Assembly (NCBI GenBank): GCA_010093605.1
Contig: MU004183.1
Span: 2,108,001 to 2,172,000 of the forward strand
Length of the DNA: 64,000 bases
Direction of reading: 5' to 3'
Source of the DNA: Lophium mytilinum
Taxonomy: Eukaryota; Ascomycota; Dothideomycetes; Mytilinidiales; Mytilinidiaceae
Positions 44,545 to 54,602 of the stretch are shown here, piece after piece (within the stretch, counting starts at the first letter, position 1; each line of letters begins with the position of its first letter). A model generated the notes under the pieces. It saw only the letters and a list, made by a program, of their open reading frames with translations, ran no database searches and was not told where the DNA came from. The position numbers and the translations under genes were made by a program.

Positions 44545-44820
44545 ATATGCACGTCGGCTGTGACTTGAGGCTGCAAATTGTGAGGCGGTAGATGAAAATA
44601 TCAATGGTGGACATCTTGACTATTATGCTGGTAAGCTCATGCTATCATGAGATGAGCTATCTGATAGAGGCATTACGAGTGTCGACTGCCTTGACTGTTC
44701 TCATGTAGTATCACTTCCAAGGAAGCTGCTTCAGTGCTTAAATGCAGACCCCACGGCCCCCATATACCTAAGAGCTTGTCTAATATGAAAGGATGCGAGT
44801 AGATAAGACATTCTACGACA

Positions 44821-45446
44821 TTGAAGCAGCACTCTGAGTCACGGGGTCGCTTTACTCGAGGAATAAAAGAAAGGACCACATCTCAACTGCGTCGGGATGA
44901 AGTCGATGAGGGTGGGCATCAGATCCCCAATATAGAGAATCGCAGCAAGCCACCCCGCTCCACATCCCTAAAACCAGAATCTAGATCTGAAAGCAATCTG
45001 GTCAAAGATCCAAAAGCAAAAAGCTATGCGCGTTCGAGTCGCAACGGACCAGAGAAACGGCCTCCTTCGTCTTTCCTAGATCTCTTCCGGATCCCATCCA
45101 AGGCAAGCCGAAGCCTACGTCTCTTCATCGAAAGTCGTCGCCGTCCCCATCGCAACGAAATGGGTCGCTCGATGACCAGCGACGCTACGCAAGAGAGCTC
45201 ATAAAGCGTAACCACCAGGCACGCCTCCGTTCAATACAGAAAAAGGCGCTCGAAAATTATAGGAGGGAAGGCGCTGGAGCTCGTCATAAGGCTGACGAGG
45301 AACGCCCCGCCCACGTACAAGAGTTTCAGGAGCGTATGGAAAAGGCACGTAAGCAGAGGATGCGTATGACTAATTTTGCATTCCTCACGTTGTACACGAG
45401 CTCGCAGTCAGATGGAGTTTTCTCATGGCGAAGTCAAGTGGGTTGA
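44821..45446 (+). pseudogene. uncertain basic coding region in two overlapping frames
   Basis: One plus frame (44821-45204) reads like coding sequence, with PPSSFLDLFRIPSKASRSLR, but lacks an ATG. A second, overlapping frame continues to a stop at 45446 with DQRRYARELIKRNHQARLRS and a Lys/Arg/Glu-rich helix, HVQEFQERMEKARKQRMRM. The switch between frames could reflect a small intron, a frameshift in a decayed gene, or chance. No family is recognised. Confidence 0.3.
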
Positions 45447-46780
45447 GGGATGCAGACCGGAAAACGTTGTAAAATATATAGCAATGGGTGCGAGAAGGAA
45501 AGAAATCTCGCCAAACCTACCTATTCCGACGTCTTCATAAGTTGTAATTCAAACTGCAGTGCTTTTCAAGATAAACCCACAAAGTTTTACCGTGGGGCAT
45601 CTAAGATCTAGAATATCCCGCCACGCATAGGAGAGTGTGTTGTTGCATTTCGATTTCATGTTCTGACCAGCGTCAACGTTTGCCATCATGGGCTTATGTG
45701 TGGACCGCATCTCAGAACGAGCGTTGCAGATTAGTACACATGGGGAAATGAAAACATTGACTGTCGGGCACGATTAATGCTAAGGTTTGTAGATAGGCTT
45801 GGGATGCTTTGGGACAAACCATTTACAATGACTCGTCATAGAAATCCGTATGCTTGTTTATCACCGCTTGAGGGCCTCCTGGCATTTTCAGAGCTCCGAA
45901 TAAGGCATAGTGCTGCATTCTGAACTGCTAGTAAAATCGCGAGGCTACTCCAGACAGCGTCAACACGGTGTACACCGAGTGAAAGTGCGTACGTCGGAGC
46001 CACTTAAACAACGGTAGGAAAGTGTACGGTTATCTATGGCAAGCCACGTACAATTCATCGTCAACGTCGAGCGCGAGGACTTGACATTGAAAGCAAGAGC
46101 TCAAATACTTGTAGCAAAGATTAGATAGACATCCATTCGACTTCTGATAGCATCTAGAACAAAGCGATGATAATCTGTCGATCAGGATCTGTACTCGAGG
46201 TGTGACATCGTGATCGTCAACTTCTGGGCCGGAAAGAGCTTTTGCATCGTCAGCCAAGCATATTTAGACCCTGCGTCCACAAGGAGTTCAATTCGATATA
46301 TGAACCTTGACGTCTGCCTCTGAGGTTCTGATTGTGCAACCTTCCTTGAGATACATGCAAAAGGGGTCTTCACTTAAAACTACTGCGGCCCTTGTGGGCG
46401 TTTGACGTCATATCTTGAATCCTCGAACGATTCGTCTCTCGACTTACACAGCTCTCCAAGCCTATAAACAAGCTCTCTTCGCCTGTCGTTGTTGAATTAC
46501 GCTCAATGGTTTGTACAGTAAGTTATTCTGATGATGATTCTAACTTTGCAAGTCGGATTTTTCCAACCTCTCACTTTTCAGGCGCATAAGAGCATTCTCG
46601 CGTCTCTCAAGCATCCAAATCCTTTTCTCTTATGCCAATTGCTATTATCATATTTTTAATGTTCAATTCGCCCATTCTCGCGGAAAAGCTTCGGAGTGCT
46701 TGGTGTCATACGTAATCCTCGTGAAGAGCTTCCGTTCCTAGAGTCTACTAGCAGAGTTTGCTATATGAGCCGGTGAGTAG
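45447..46780. other. gene-poor region, nothing supported
   Basis: A minus-strand frame of 75 codons near 46,030-46,257 is Cys-rich (SSLCSRCYQKSNGCLSNLCY) but has no plausible start context. Near 46,506 an ATG GTT TGT ACA followed by GTAAGT and a TTTTCAG about 60 bp on looks like a small spliced start, giving a peptide of about 30 residues. Neither is convincing. Confidence 0.3.
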
Positions 46781-47092
46781 CGTACCGATGGTACATCGTG
46801 GGGCCCTACATCGTCGACGGTCTCAAACGGCACCCCGAAGAACGTTATACTTCGGATTGACGTCCGGGAAACGCGTCGACCTACCAAACCAGAATATTCG
46901 ACTACGCCCGACACTTCTCGTATTGCTCTACTGAAAGCCAATGCCGATCTGGTTCTTCATCATGTAAAAGGCGAAAGTGTTTCCTATCGGCCACGATTCG
47001 AGCCAGCTTTGGCTATCACGTCAACGTCGACCGCACCGCCACACCAATACCACCTGTCATCACATACCACCAACGGACCGCTGCTAACCTAG
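46781..47092 (+). CDS. possible exon without its start, unknown
   Basis: 103 codons stay open from just after a TAG acceptor-like site to a stop at 47090-47092 and contain no ATG. The sequence reads like protein: NVILRIDVRETRRPTKPEYS, then SRIALLKANADLVLHHVKGE. It could be the last exon of a small gene whose first exon lies near 46,506, or a relic. Confidence 0.25.
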   Translation, partial: RTDGTSWGPTSSTVSNGTPKNVILRIDVRETRRPTKPEYSTTPDTSRIALLKANADLVLHHVKGESVSYRPRFEPALAITSTSTAPPHQYHLSSHTTNGPLLT

Positions 47093-48388
47093 CTTGTTCT
47101 AGCTATTGAACACGGATACGAGTGCCGCAACTGAAAGCAAAGAAAGGAAAAGCCCCTCAAACCCAAATCCTCCTCCCGGAACCGCTTTTTTCACAGTCAG
47201 CTCCACCATCTGCACAGCATGCATCACGCCCCACACCTACACCCCCCACCCACCTCGACGCTCATACGCCGTCCGCATCGCGGAGCAACGTCCGGCGGGT
47301 CTCAGCCCACCATCCAGCCAAAGCAATATGCAGCGACCTGCACCCGAAGTCGCTAGATTGAACAGCGGGCTAGACATGCACGCCGCTCCCCTCAAGGCAC
47401 TCGTCTCATGCATATTACACGCACCAGCAGCGGCGAGAGCACCCTCTCACGGCCCGACCAAACCCGAATCACTGCATTCTTCCGCCCGCTAGGGGGGCGG
47501 GTCCCCTGCCAGTCCGGCGAGAGTCTGACAAGACCTCTCTGCCTGCTTCCGCCCTTGCAAATTAGCCACCCCAATTCCCAGGACACCCAGGCGGCGAAGA
47601 CGCGCCGGAAGCGAGCCAAGAGCCACAGGGTGAGCTGAGCTGGCATGAGCGGTCAAGAACGAGCATGATGCAGAGGGTGGGCGTTGGCGCTGTTCCTCCG
47701 CTACCCGCTGGCGTGGACGCGCTGGCTGGCTGCTTGTCCTCCGTATCCCACGGCGCTGCGGGGTCAGACAGGATGGGGGGAGGTCTCAGCTCAGACTCTC
47801 TCCGAGCACGCACGCACACGGCAATTCTCGTCAGCAGCACGGATAAGACGCAGTTTTGCACGTGGGCAGGGGTGCGATTGCGATGGGGGAGCTTGCGCTG
47901 CGGGCTAGCTGGATGTAGTTCAGGCGGGACTGGCCTTGACGCTCACGAGAGTGGGTTCAGCGGTTTCATCGCTGTGGGCTCTTGCGTGCGCGCTTTTCTT
48001 CCCCGCGCCTCAGTATGTATGCGCGAGAAGCGGTGGAGTTGAGGATGGTGGTGGAGTGGCCAGAGCGCGGATTGGAGGAGCGGCATGGGGGCATGTTGGG
48101 TTGGGTGCGCGGCAGGCGGGAAGAGAGCGTCCGGAATGTTTTCCCGGAAGGCGGGTGCGCTGGCGAAGCCATGAAGAGGGCATGATGAGACATCTGCCAC
48201 GCTGTCTGGAGACGAAGGGTGGTTGAAGGGCTCTGAGTTGTCGGAAATCTCGAGGCTCAACAGCATGACGGCAGCTAGCCTCTCATCATTAGGCACGCTT
48301 CTACGAGTGGTTGAGTAGCTGTGAGGTCGGTGAGCAGAACAGCCTAGCATCGCGAGTTTTGCGCAGGGGGCCACTCAGGAGCTCATCC

Positions 48389-48408
48389 TACATATCACGT
48401 GATATGTA
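48389..48408. promoter_or_regulatory. perfect 20-bp palindrome centred on CACGTG
   Basis: TACATATCACGTGATATGTA is its own reverse complement over all 20 bases, with an E-box at its centre. bHLH factors bind such cores. No gene start is near enough to assign a target. Confidence 0.5.
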
Positions 48409-48840
48409 ATCAACTACGATTCATGCTTCGATCTAAGATATGATGGGATGATAAAAGATTCAGCTTGATAAGCACAATTTAACTCTTCCTCTGATATCAC
48501 GCTACTCAGATCCAGTGATGTCTCCTTCACTCAACTTACCACCACGTGACATGATCGAAAGACTTCAACACCAGCCTCCATTTATGCATTTCACCACGCG
48601 TGGCAACGGAAGCACAAATCGCCCGACCCATCCGACCCAGCCTCGGGATCCAGCCGGCTCAAAAGGCAAACATCACGCAGGGTATCCGCCGGGCGTCCCT
48701 ATCTCCCAGCATCGCATCCTCCCCCCAAAAACCCACGTCATAGCCCAGCTCTCCCATCCATCGCGCAGCCACAGCTCTCCCCAAACAAGACCCATCCCCG
48801 AAAAGGTTTCCTTAGTGACCACCGCCTCCGCCAAACCCAG

Positions 48841-48873
48841 TAACCACAGCTAACCACAGCTAACCACAGCTAA
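48841..48873. repeat. 10-bp tandem repeat, 3.3 copies
   Basis: TAACCACAGC is repeated three times and followed by TAA. The unit contains CCACAG, related to the motif enriched upstream of the CP2 gene. Confidence 0.8.
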
Positions 48874-49236
48874 TCCGCGCATCCATTCAGAACCCTTTCC
48901 AAACTTAACCACTTCCCCAACGCGGCAATCGAATCTGTAGATCCCGGTGTTGTTACTGCACCTCGTGCGGTCCAGAAAGGCGGATAGACCCTTTGTGGCA
49001 GTGCAAAGATTTCTGCGTGTGTGCACCCCTTCCCCGCCTCCCAGTTGGCGGAAAAGGCTGCAGATCGTTGGGCCCCTCCCTCCAAGGTTAATGCAACGTC
49101 CTCGTGGTTGGCAGCGTGCATCGTTTCGGAGTAAATTCCCGTCGTTTTGGTACACTAGCTACGGCGGTTTGTTCCGGCCGTTTTATTATTTTTTGCACTT
49201 GAAATGCTAGTTAGGAGTGGGCGTTGCATTTTGGTA

Positions 49237-49573
49237 CAGTAAAACCTCAGTATAGTGATACGGTTTTTTGCGAGGTTTCGTATCACTGTACGGAGAGTAT
49301 CACTGTAACAAAAGTCACGTGTGGGTGATTTGTAAGCCATTAGCCCCCAAAAGAGCGAGATTAAGGGGTCTTTGGGGGCGGTCGGAGGTGCCACGGACCA
49401 CACGCCCATACAAAAACCCCCCTGGTTAGTATGATTTTGGTGAGAGGGTACTAGTGATACCACAGTAACCAACGATATTACTATACCCATACAAATTTCC
49501 ACGGTCAGCCGAAATTTATCACTCTATAGAGTATATCACTATCCACCGGAAACACTATACCGAGGTTTTACTG
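49237..49573 (+). mobile_element. pogo-like MITE, copy 2
   Basis: 337 bp, flanked by TA on both sides. The terminal inverted repeats are CAGTAAAACCTCAGTATAGTG at the left and, reversed, CAGTAAAACCTCGGTATAGTG at the right. The CAGTAAAACCTCGGTAT-type end and TA target are typical of the pogo/Tc1-mariner group. There is no coding capacity. It is related over its full length to the inverted copy at 42307-42606. Confidence 0.88.
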
Positions 49574-51796
49574 TAAGTTGGTAGGTATTTTTGGAGCGAT
49601 TGCGGGTATCCTACTACCTAGGGCGCGGAGGAGGCATGTGGCATGCACGGTTCTGTCACTCTGTGTGGGATATGGATTGCGACTCCAGACGGAGCGATCG
49701 CGGGAAAAGGAAAAAGAGATGGATGCTCGACAGACCGCGTCACAGCGGTCGTCCGTAACCTCGAATCTTTGCTCCTTCGAGCACTCGGCGATAGCATACA
49801 GCCATGCGCAGTGGCGAAAACCCACACGTACTGTACCTTCTCTAGCTTGGACATGGACATCGTGGTGCTCGTCGCTGTCCGCCAGGGGCAGCATCCTCTC
49901 CCACCGACCCGGGCGGACCCCTCCATCTCTCCAGCATCGGTGAGAAGTCGTCCCCCTCGTAGGTACTGTGGCGACCGCATCTCCCCTCCAGCCAGTCCAA
50001 TGGTCGTCACACCCAAAAACGCGCCCCCATCACGAGACCAGCCTCACAGAGATCTGCGGTTGCGCTGGCAGCGCACGAGTCACGTCTTCCAGCGCGCGGC
50101 GCCCCGCCACTCCCACTCCACTCATTCATCCCTCGTGCCTCGAGCCCCTTCGCGGGCCCCGACTTGCGTAACGTTAGCTGTGGCGAAAAGGCACAGTAGC
50201 TGTGGCTCAGTCCCACCCCGCGGACGCAGATCGCGCAGATCCCCTCTCTATCCTCTGCCTCTCCAAGATCGGCCGCCGCGAGCCGAGTGGTGCGAAAGTT
50301 ATCTTTAGAAACCTGATGTCGGTCTAGGCCTATCTGGCGCTGGCCGCGTTGGCAAAGTCTTGTGACTCTGTGACTCCGTTGTTCTGCATCTGGAGAGATA
50401 TTCGCAACGGGAGGGTTCGAGCGGCTCGCTGGTGCACGACCGGTGTGGCTCGGCGCCGCTTTCTACGCCCCAGTCCCAGCCAGCGCCAAGCGTGATAGGT
50501 GGAGGCGGCCGTTGGAATTGCTTTGGCGAAAGTGACAGCGGAGAGGAACGGGCTGGACATGACAGGGCGGGACGAGGGACGCCGTAGCGGAGGCGTAAAC
50601 GGTCGGTGAAAGCGCGCTCCCCAGCCACTCGTTGCGCCGTGCTGGGTACCGAGGATGGGAGATGGTGTGGCACGTTCATGGCGCTAGATGTGTTGTTCTC
50701 GACGCGATCCACGGATGGCGCTGCTGTTCACGGGAACACAGGGCTGAACGGTGTGGAGCCTTGTTGAGGGAGGACGCGTAAGGCGTCAGGGCACTCTCCA
50801 TAGTCAAAGGCCCAAGAGGGTCAAATCATCAGGCCAAGCACATTGGCATATGAAACGGTTCTGACAAGCTGCAGGAGGTTGCAGTTGCTGCCGAGGGTAG
50901 CAACGGCGCTTTGATTGGTCTACTGCGATATTGGCGCACAAGTACAGTGACGGCAAGTCTTGAAGCCAAGAGAGCCTTCTGAGAAGACTGTGGAAATCGG
51001 AAAATCGAGGCCGAAGAAAAAGGGGCTCTCGGTAAGCATTGTGTGAGATAGAGGAGCGGGTTGAGCAAAGAGGGCTATTTGTCGGCTAGTCTTGTAGTAA
51101 GGCTAAAACCCCTTTCTTTCGCCGTAGAGCCTCTAGGAACAAATGGAAGGCCTGTAGCCTAGCAAACTTGATACATGCAATGTGTAGTATTTCAATTGGC
51201 GCGTAGCCGCCGTCCCTTCCGAGAAACCCGAAGAATAAGCCCGCCCGTGATTGAAAAACGCTTGAAGAAAGAAGCAAGCGACTCTCCCATACTCCAACAT
51301 TGCAGGTAGTCCACAGACCAAACAAAAAATTACACAGTAAGCTTAAAGTACTAGTGCAAAATACGCACGAAATGGTTGCTGGGTAAATTAAGTATGAAAA
51401 AGTAAAGCAAAATGATAATATAACAAGTAGCCAAGAAGACAAAGACCTCTGGTAAAGTCTATCGAGTCAGAATGACTGTGTGTGCCTGCCCTGATGTGTC
51501 CGAGAACACGCAGTCCTCGGCACAATTCCTCCTCCTCTTTTAATTCTTTCAAACTTCAGGCGTGTACGTGTTAATCAATGAATAGAATGTGAATGGGTAT
51601 CGTAAACAGAATAAGGAAGCTGGCCCATAGCTTGAGCTTTGTGGTATCTTTCAACTCGAAAATCAAAAACGCCGTGATGTCTTGGACCGTTCCCTAAAGC
51701 ACTTGGTCTAGTGCTTTACGTGTACGAATAGTACATTGTCGTTATTGTCATTACAAGGCGGACCTTGGGAGCCTGGACGGCTTGGAGGCTCCGGGC
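49574..51796. other. GC-rich non-coding region and 3' side of the CP2 gene
   Basis: From 49,600 to about 50,750 the sequence is GC-rich and has overlapping open frames without protein character. From about 51,100 it becomes AT-richer. Two CTGTGGC heptamers occur at 50178 and 50200. Confidence 0.4.
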
Positions 51797-54602
51797 CTAG
51801 TAGAGAAGCTTGAGCTCATAACCTGCAGAGTTGACGTTCTCAATCGCTCCCACGTCGCCGTCCACTTGGATATCAGTAGGCCCGGCATCCCATTCTCGCT
51901 TCGTCGGTGAATGTGGTGTGATTTCTGTGAATTCGGCCGTCATATCCTGTCCTTCTGGAAGTTCTCGCACGGCTTCGTCGTCGAAGAGGATCTGGAGCCC
52001 TTTCTGGGTGACTCGAACGGTCCGAATAACTTTGGTAGGCTCGATGTCGATCTTAGCGGCGATCCCTGATACGAGGTCCTTGAGCGTCCGCTGCATAAGG
52101 TACACAGCCCTGAAATAATTGTCCTCGGGCGCTCTTCCAGTAATCCTCGGCTGAACATACAAACAACCCTCTATGCGACGTTAGTGAATGACTCTTTGAG
52201 CTGCCAAGACTAGGGTGAACTTACGAGGCTTGAGGAGCCGCTCAGGTGGCGGTTGATAAGAGTAATCGACGCCCAAGGCTTCAATCCATCCCGAAAGAGT
52301 GTGATCGGCGCCCTCCGTTTTTTGTACCTTGACGGGAATATCAGGAGCGCTGATAGTTTGTTGGCCAGCTGTGACTTGGAGGTCTCCAGTTGCGGTCTGG
52401 GGCATGCTTCGCCATTCGTTCGATGACATCCTGGACGGAGGGTTGAAGGGGGTCGGTTGTTGGAAGCCCGAGGTTCTTCGTTCTCCGGAATTGATAGATA
52501 GCGAGCTGGGTGTCGGAGATACTATTGATGACGTGTTGGCTGTGTTCGTGCTTTGCCTCTCCCACATGGTAGTGTCGACGGTGGTATCAACTTTTGTGAG
52601 ATCCTGAGGTTCTCCCACGAGCGACACCGGATGTACATCGGGATCGTCCAGCTCCTCTCCTCTAAGATACAGGACGCTTGCGGGTCTTGTTGAGCTGAAC
52701 ATGTCCTGGAGTGTAGCCAACTTCACGTGCAGGTCCTCCTCGGCGGGGGCTCGGTTGCCCGTTGAGCTTACGGACGACATCGACCACGTCCTCTTGTGCT
52801 TGGGGACCTTGCCTGGTCTTTGAGGCCCGCTTGCCTTCGAAATCGAGCCACTGCGCTTTCTCTTCCCAAAGTCTTTCATGCCAGTTTCCGCCTGTGCGAT
52901 CTGCTGCTTGAGCTTATCAATAGTCTTCTTGACGTGCGCAATATCGTTCGAGAGCTTCCGCTCAGCCCCATGATCGCGGAAAAGCTTGACCTTGCAATAG
53001 CACAACTCGGGCTGTGAGGTCTCGGGAGGAGACCCAGGAATACTACTGAGAAGCTCGGTTTTGGCGCATAGTCGCACTGGTATGCCTTTGACGCCTTTGG
53101 AATGGCTGAAATCCGTTGAAAGAAAGTTGAATCGCACGGCAATGGAGCATTCGGGCGAGGCGTTCGGGAGGGGCGTCCAAGTGACTGCGAATCCATCGAA
53201 TGAAGCTGATTCTAATTCGAAGCGTGGGCGGCTATGTGAATCGCCTCCGCCGATCTGGCTGGGGTCGACAAACTCTACGGCTTGGAGACGACCCTGTCGT
53301 TGATGGGCTTCGGTAGTACCTCTGCCTTCTTTCCAGAGCTGCCAGCAAGCTGCTGGGCGCTGTCGCTGTTGCTCGTCTTCGAAGGAAATACGGATAAAAG
53401 TCCTATACTTGATCGGTGTGGCCGACGAATGCACTGGCGCTGTGTCCACTACCGAAACCGAGTACGCCTGACCTTTATTCAGGTAGGTCACCGGAATCTC
53501 ATCCGAATTCTTGATCATGGCAGTCGGTGCGTTCAGAGTAACATGATATCGGAAACTGCGCCCTGTTAGTACCTACAATGATGGAGAATGATTTAGAGAA
53601 GCTGGCGATATTTACTCACTTCTCCTGCGGTTGCTGGGTAACAGTGGGGCGGATGTTCTCGCTGAAAGTCGTGGTCGGAAAGGACATGAGTGGGGATTCA
53701 TGCATCTCTACGTCTGGTGCCACGTTCTCCATGGAAGATTCGTCGTGGGTTTGGCCCATCGGATCATAGGCCGAGTGCTGATGCGAAAAATGATGGGGTG
53801 CGAACGCGCCATGTTGCGGTTGATGAAGCGCGAAAGGGTTGGGGTTTTGAAATTGCTGAGACTGGAGGACGTGGGGATGGAATCCGTGCATGGGCTGCGT
53901 AGATGGAGCGTGGAGGGTGCTGCTGGGCTCGGAATTTGGAAGTGATAGAGGTGTGCCTAGGCCGAAGCTGAAGCCAGGGGTGTGGAGGTCGCCGGCCTGG
54001 CTATGGTAGAGCGTGTTAGTACCGCCTGGAGTGGGCGTGTAGTAGCCAGGAGGTTGGTTGGCGAAGGACGCAAATGCGAAGCTGTTGGGGTCGAGCAGCG
54101 AGGGAGTGAAGCGCCAAGGCTCGTTGGATGCCCGGGGGGTGGGGTCCTGGTCCTTGATGTCCTCGTGATCCGGATAATTGCTACATAAACACGAGATATT
54201 AGCATTTGGAGATTATTTGTCTGGGGGCTCAGAGTTCGTGTGGTGGATGCGGCGCATTCACAGCGAGGCTCGGGGAGGTGCAAGACGCATGTCTCCGCCA
54301 AGCCCGCGCAATGAAGCAGCGCATCCCACGAGAATACGTACCGAGCGTGCAGCGCTACATCGAGCGCGTCGGTGAGAGTTGGCCCAGTGCCAGTGCTGGC
54401 GGCAGACGGGCGACTTGTCTGCGCAACATGGGGGAAAGCGGCCCTGAAGGTCGCCAGAAGCTCTTCGTTGGGCTTCTGTGAATTGGTACTGCGCGCGCTC
54501 TGTCAGTCTTCGTAACGGAGGGATATAGCGAGGATGGCAGCGCGCGACCCAGAGCTCTTGGGCGCGCAGTGCTGCTCGCAGCAGACGTACCGGTTTCGAA
54601 AC
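51797..54602 (-). CDS. csp-2: grainyhead/CP2 transcription factor, five exons
   Basis: The fungal grainyhead-like factor, called CSP-2 in Neurospora, controls cell-wall remodelling and conidial separation. Exons are 54589-54602, 54342-54497, 53620-54180, 52225-53555 and 51797-52170, giving 811 residues. The start is MFRNRARSTNSQKPNEELLA. Exon 3 holds a Pro/Gln/His-rich activation-like region (PWRFTPSLLDPNSFAFASFA). The CP2 DNA-binding domain begins at the exon 3/4 junction with FRYHVTLNAPTAMIKNSDEI, continues PVTYLNKGQAYSVSV, RTFIRISFEDEQQRQRPAAC and VEFVDPSQIGGGDSHSRPRF, and ends near LCYCKVKLFRDHGAERKL. A Lys/Arg-rich stretch (KRKRSGS) follows. The last exon carries a ubiquitin-like oligomerisation region (LYVQPRITGRAPEDNYFRAV). 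The acceptors of exons 2 and 4 were chosen for frame and homology. Long GC-rich flanks suggest complex control. Confidence 0.9.

Larger units (their letters stand above)
47093..49236. other. GC-rich gene-poor region with palindrome and tandem repeat
   Basis: Long open frames occur on both strands because the sequence is GC-rich, but none has recognisable or consistent protein content. A perfect palindrome (48389-48408) and a tandem repeat (48841-48873) stand out. Confidence 0.4.

Noticed and set aside
47106-48374. Open frames of 90-145 codons in GC-rich sequence
   Set aside because: Same composition effect; no recognisable protein content.
49643-50308. A 221-codon plus-strand frame
   Set aside because: Low-complexity Arg/Pro/Ser translation with no domain, overlapped by equally long frames on the other strand.
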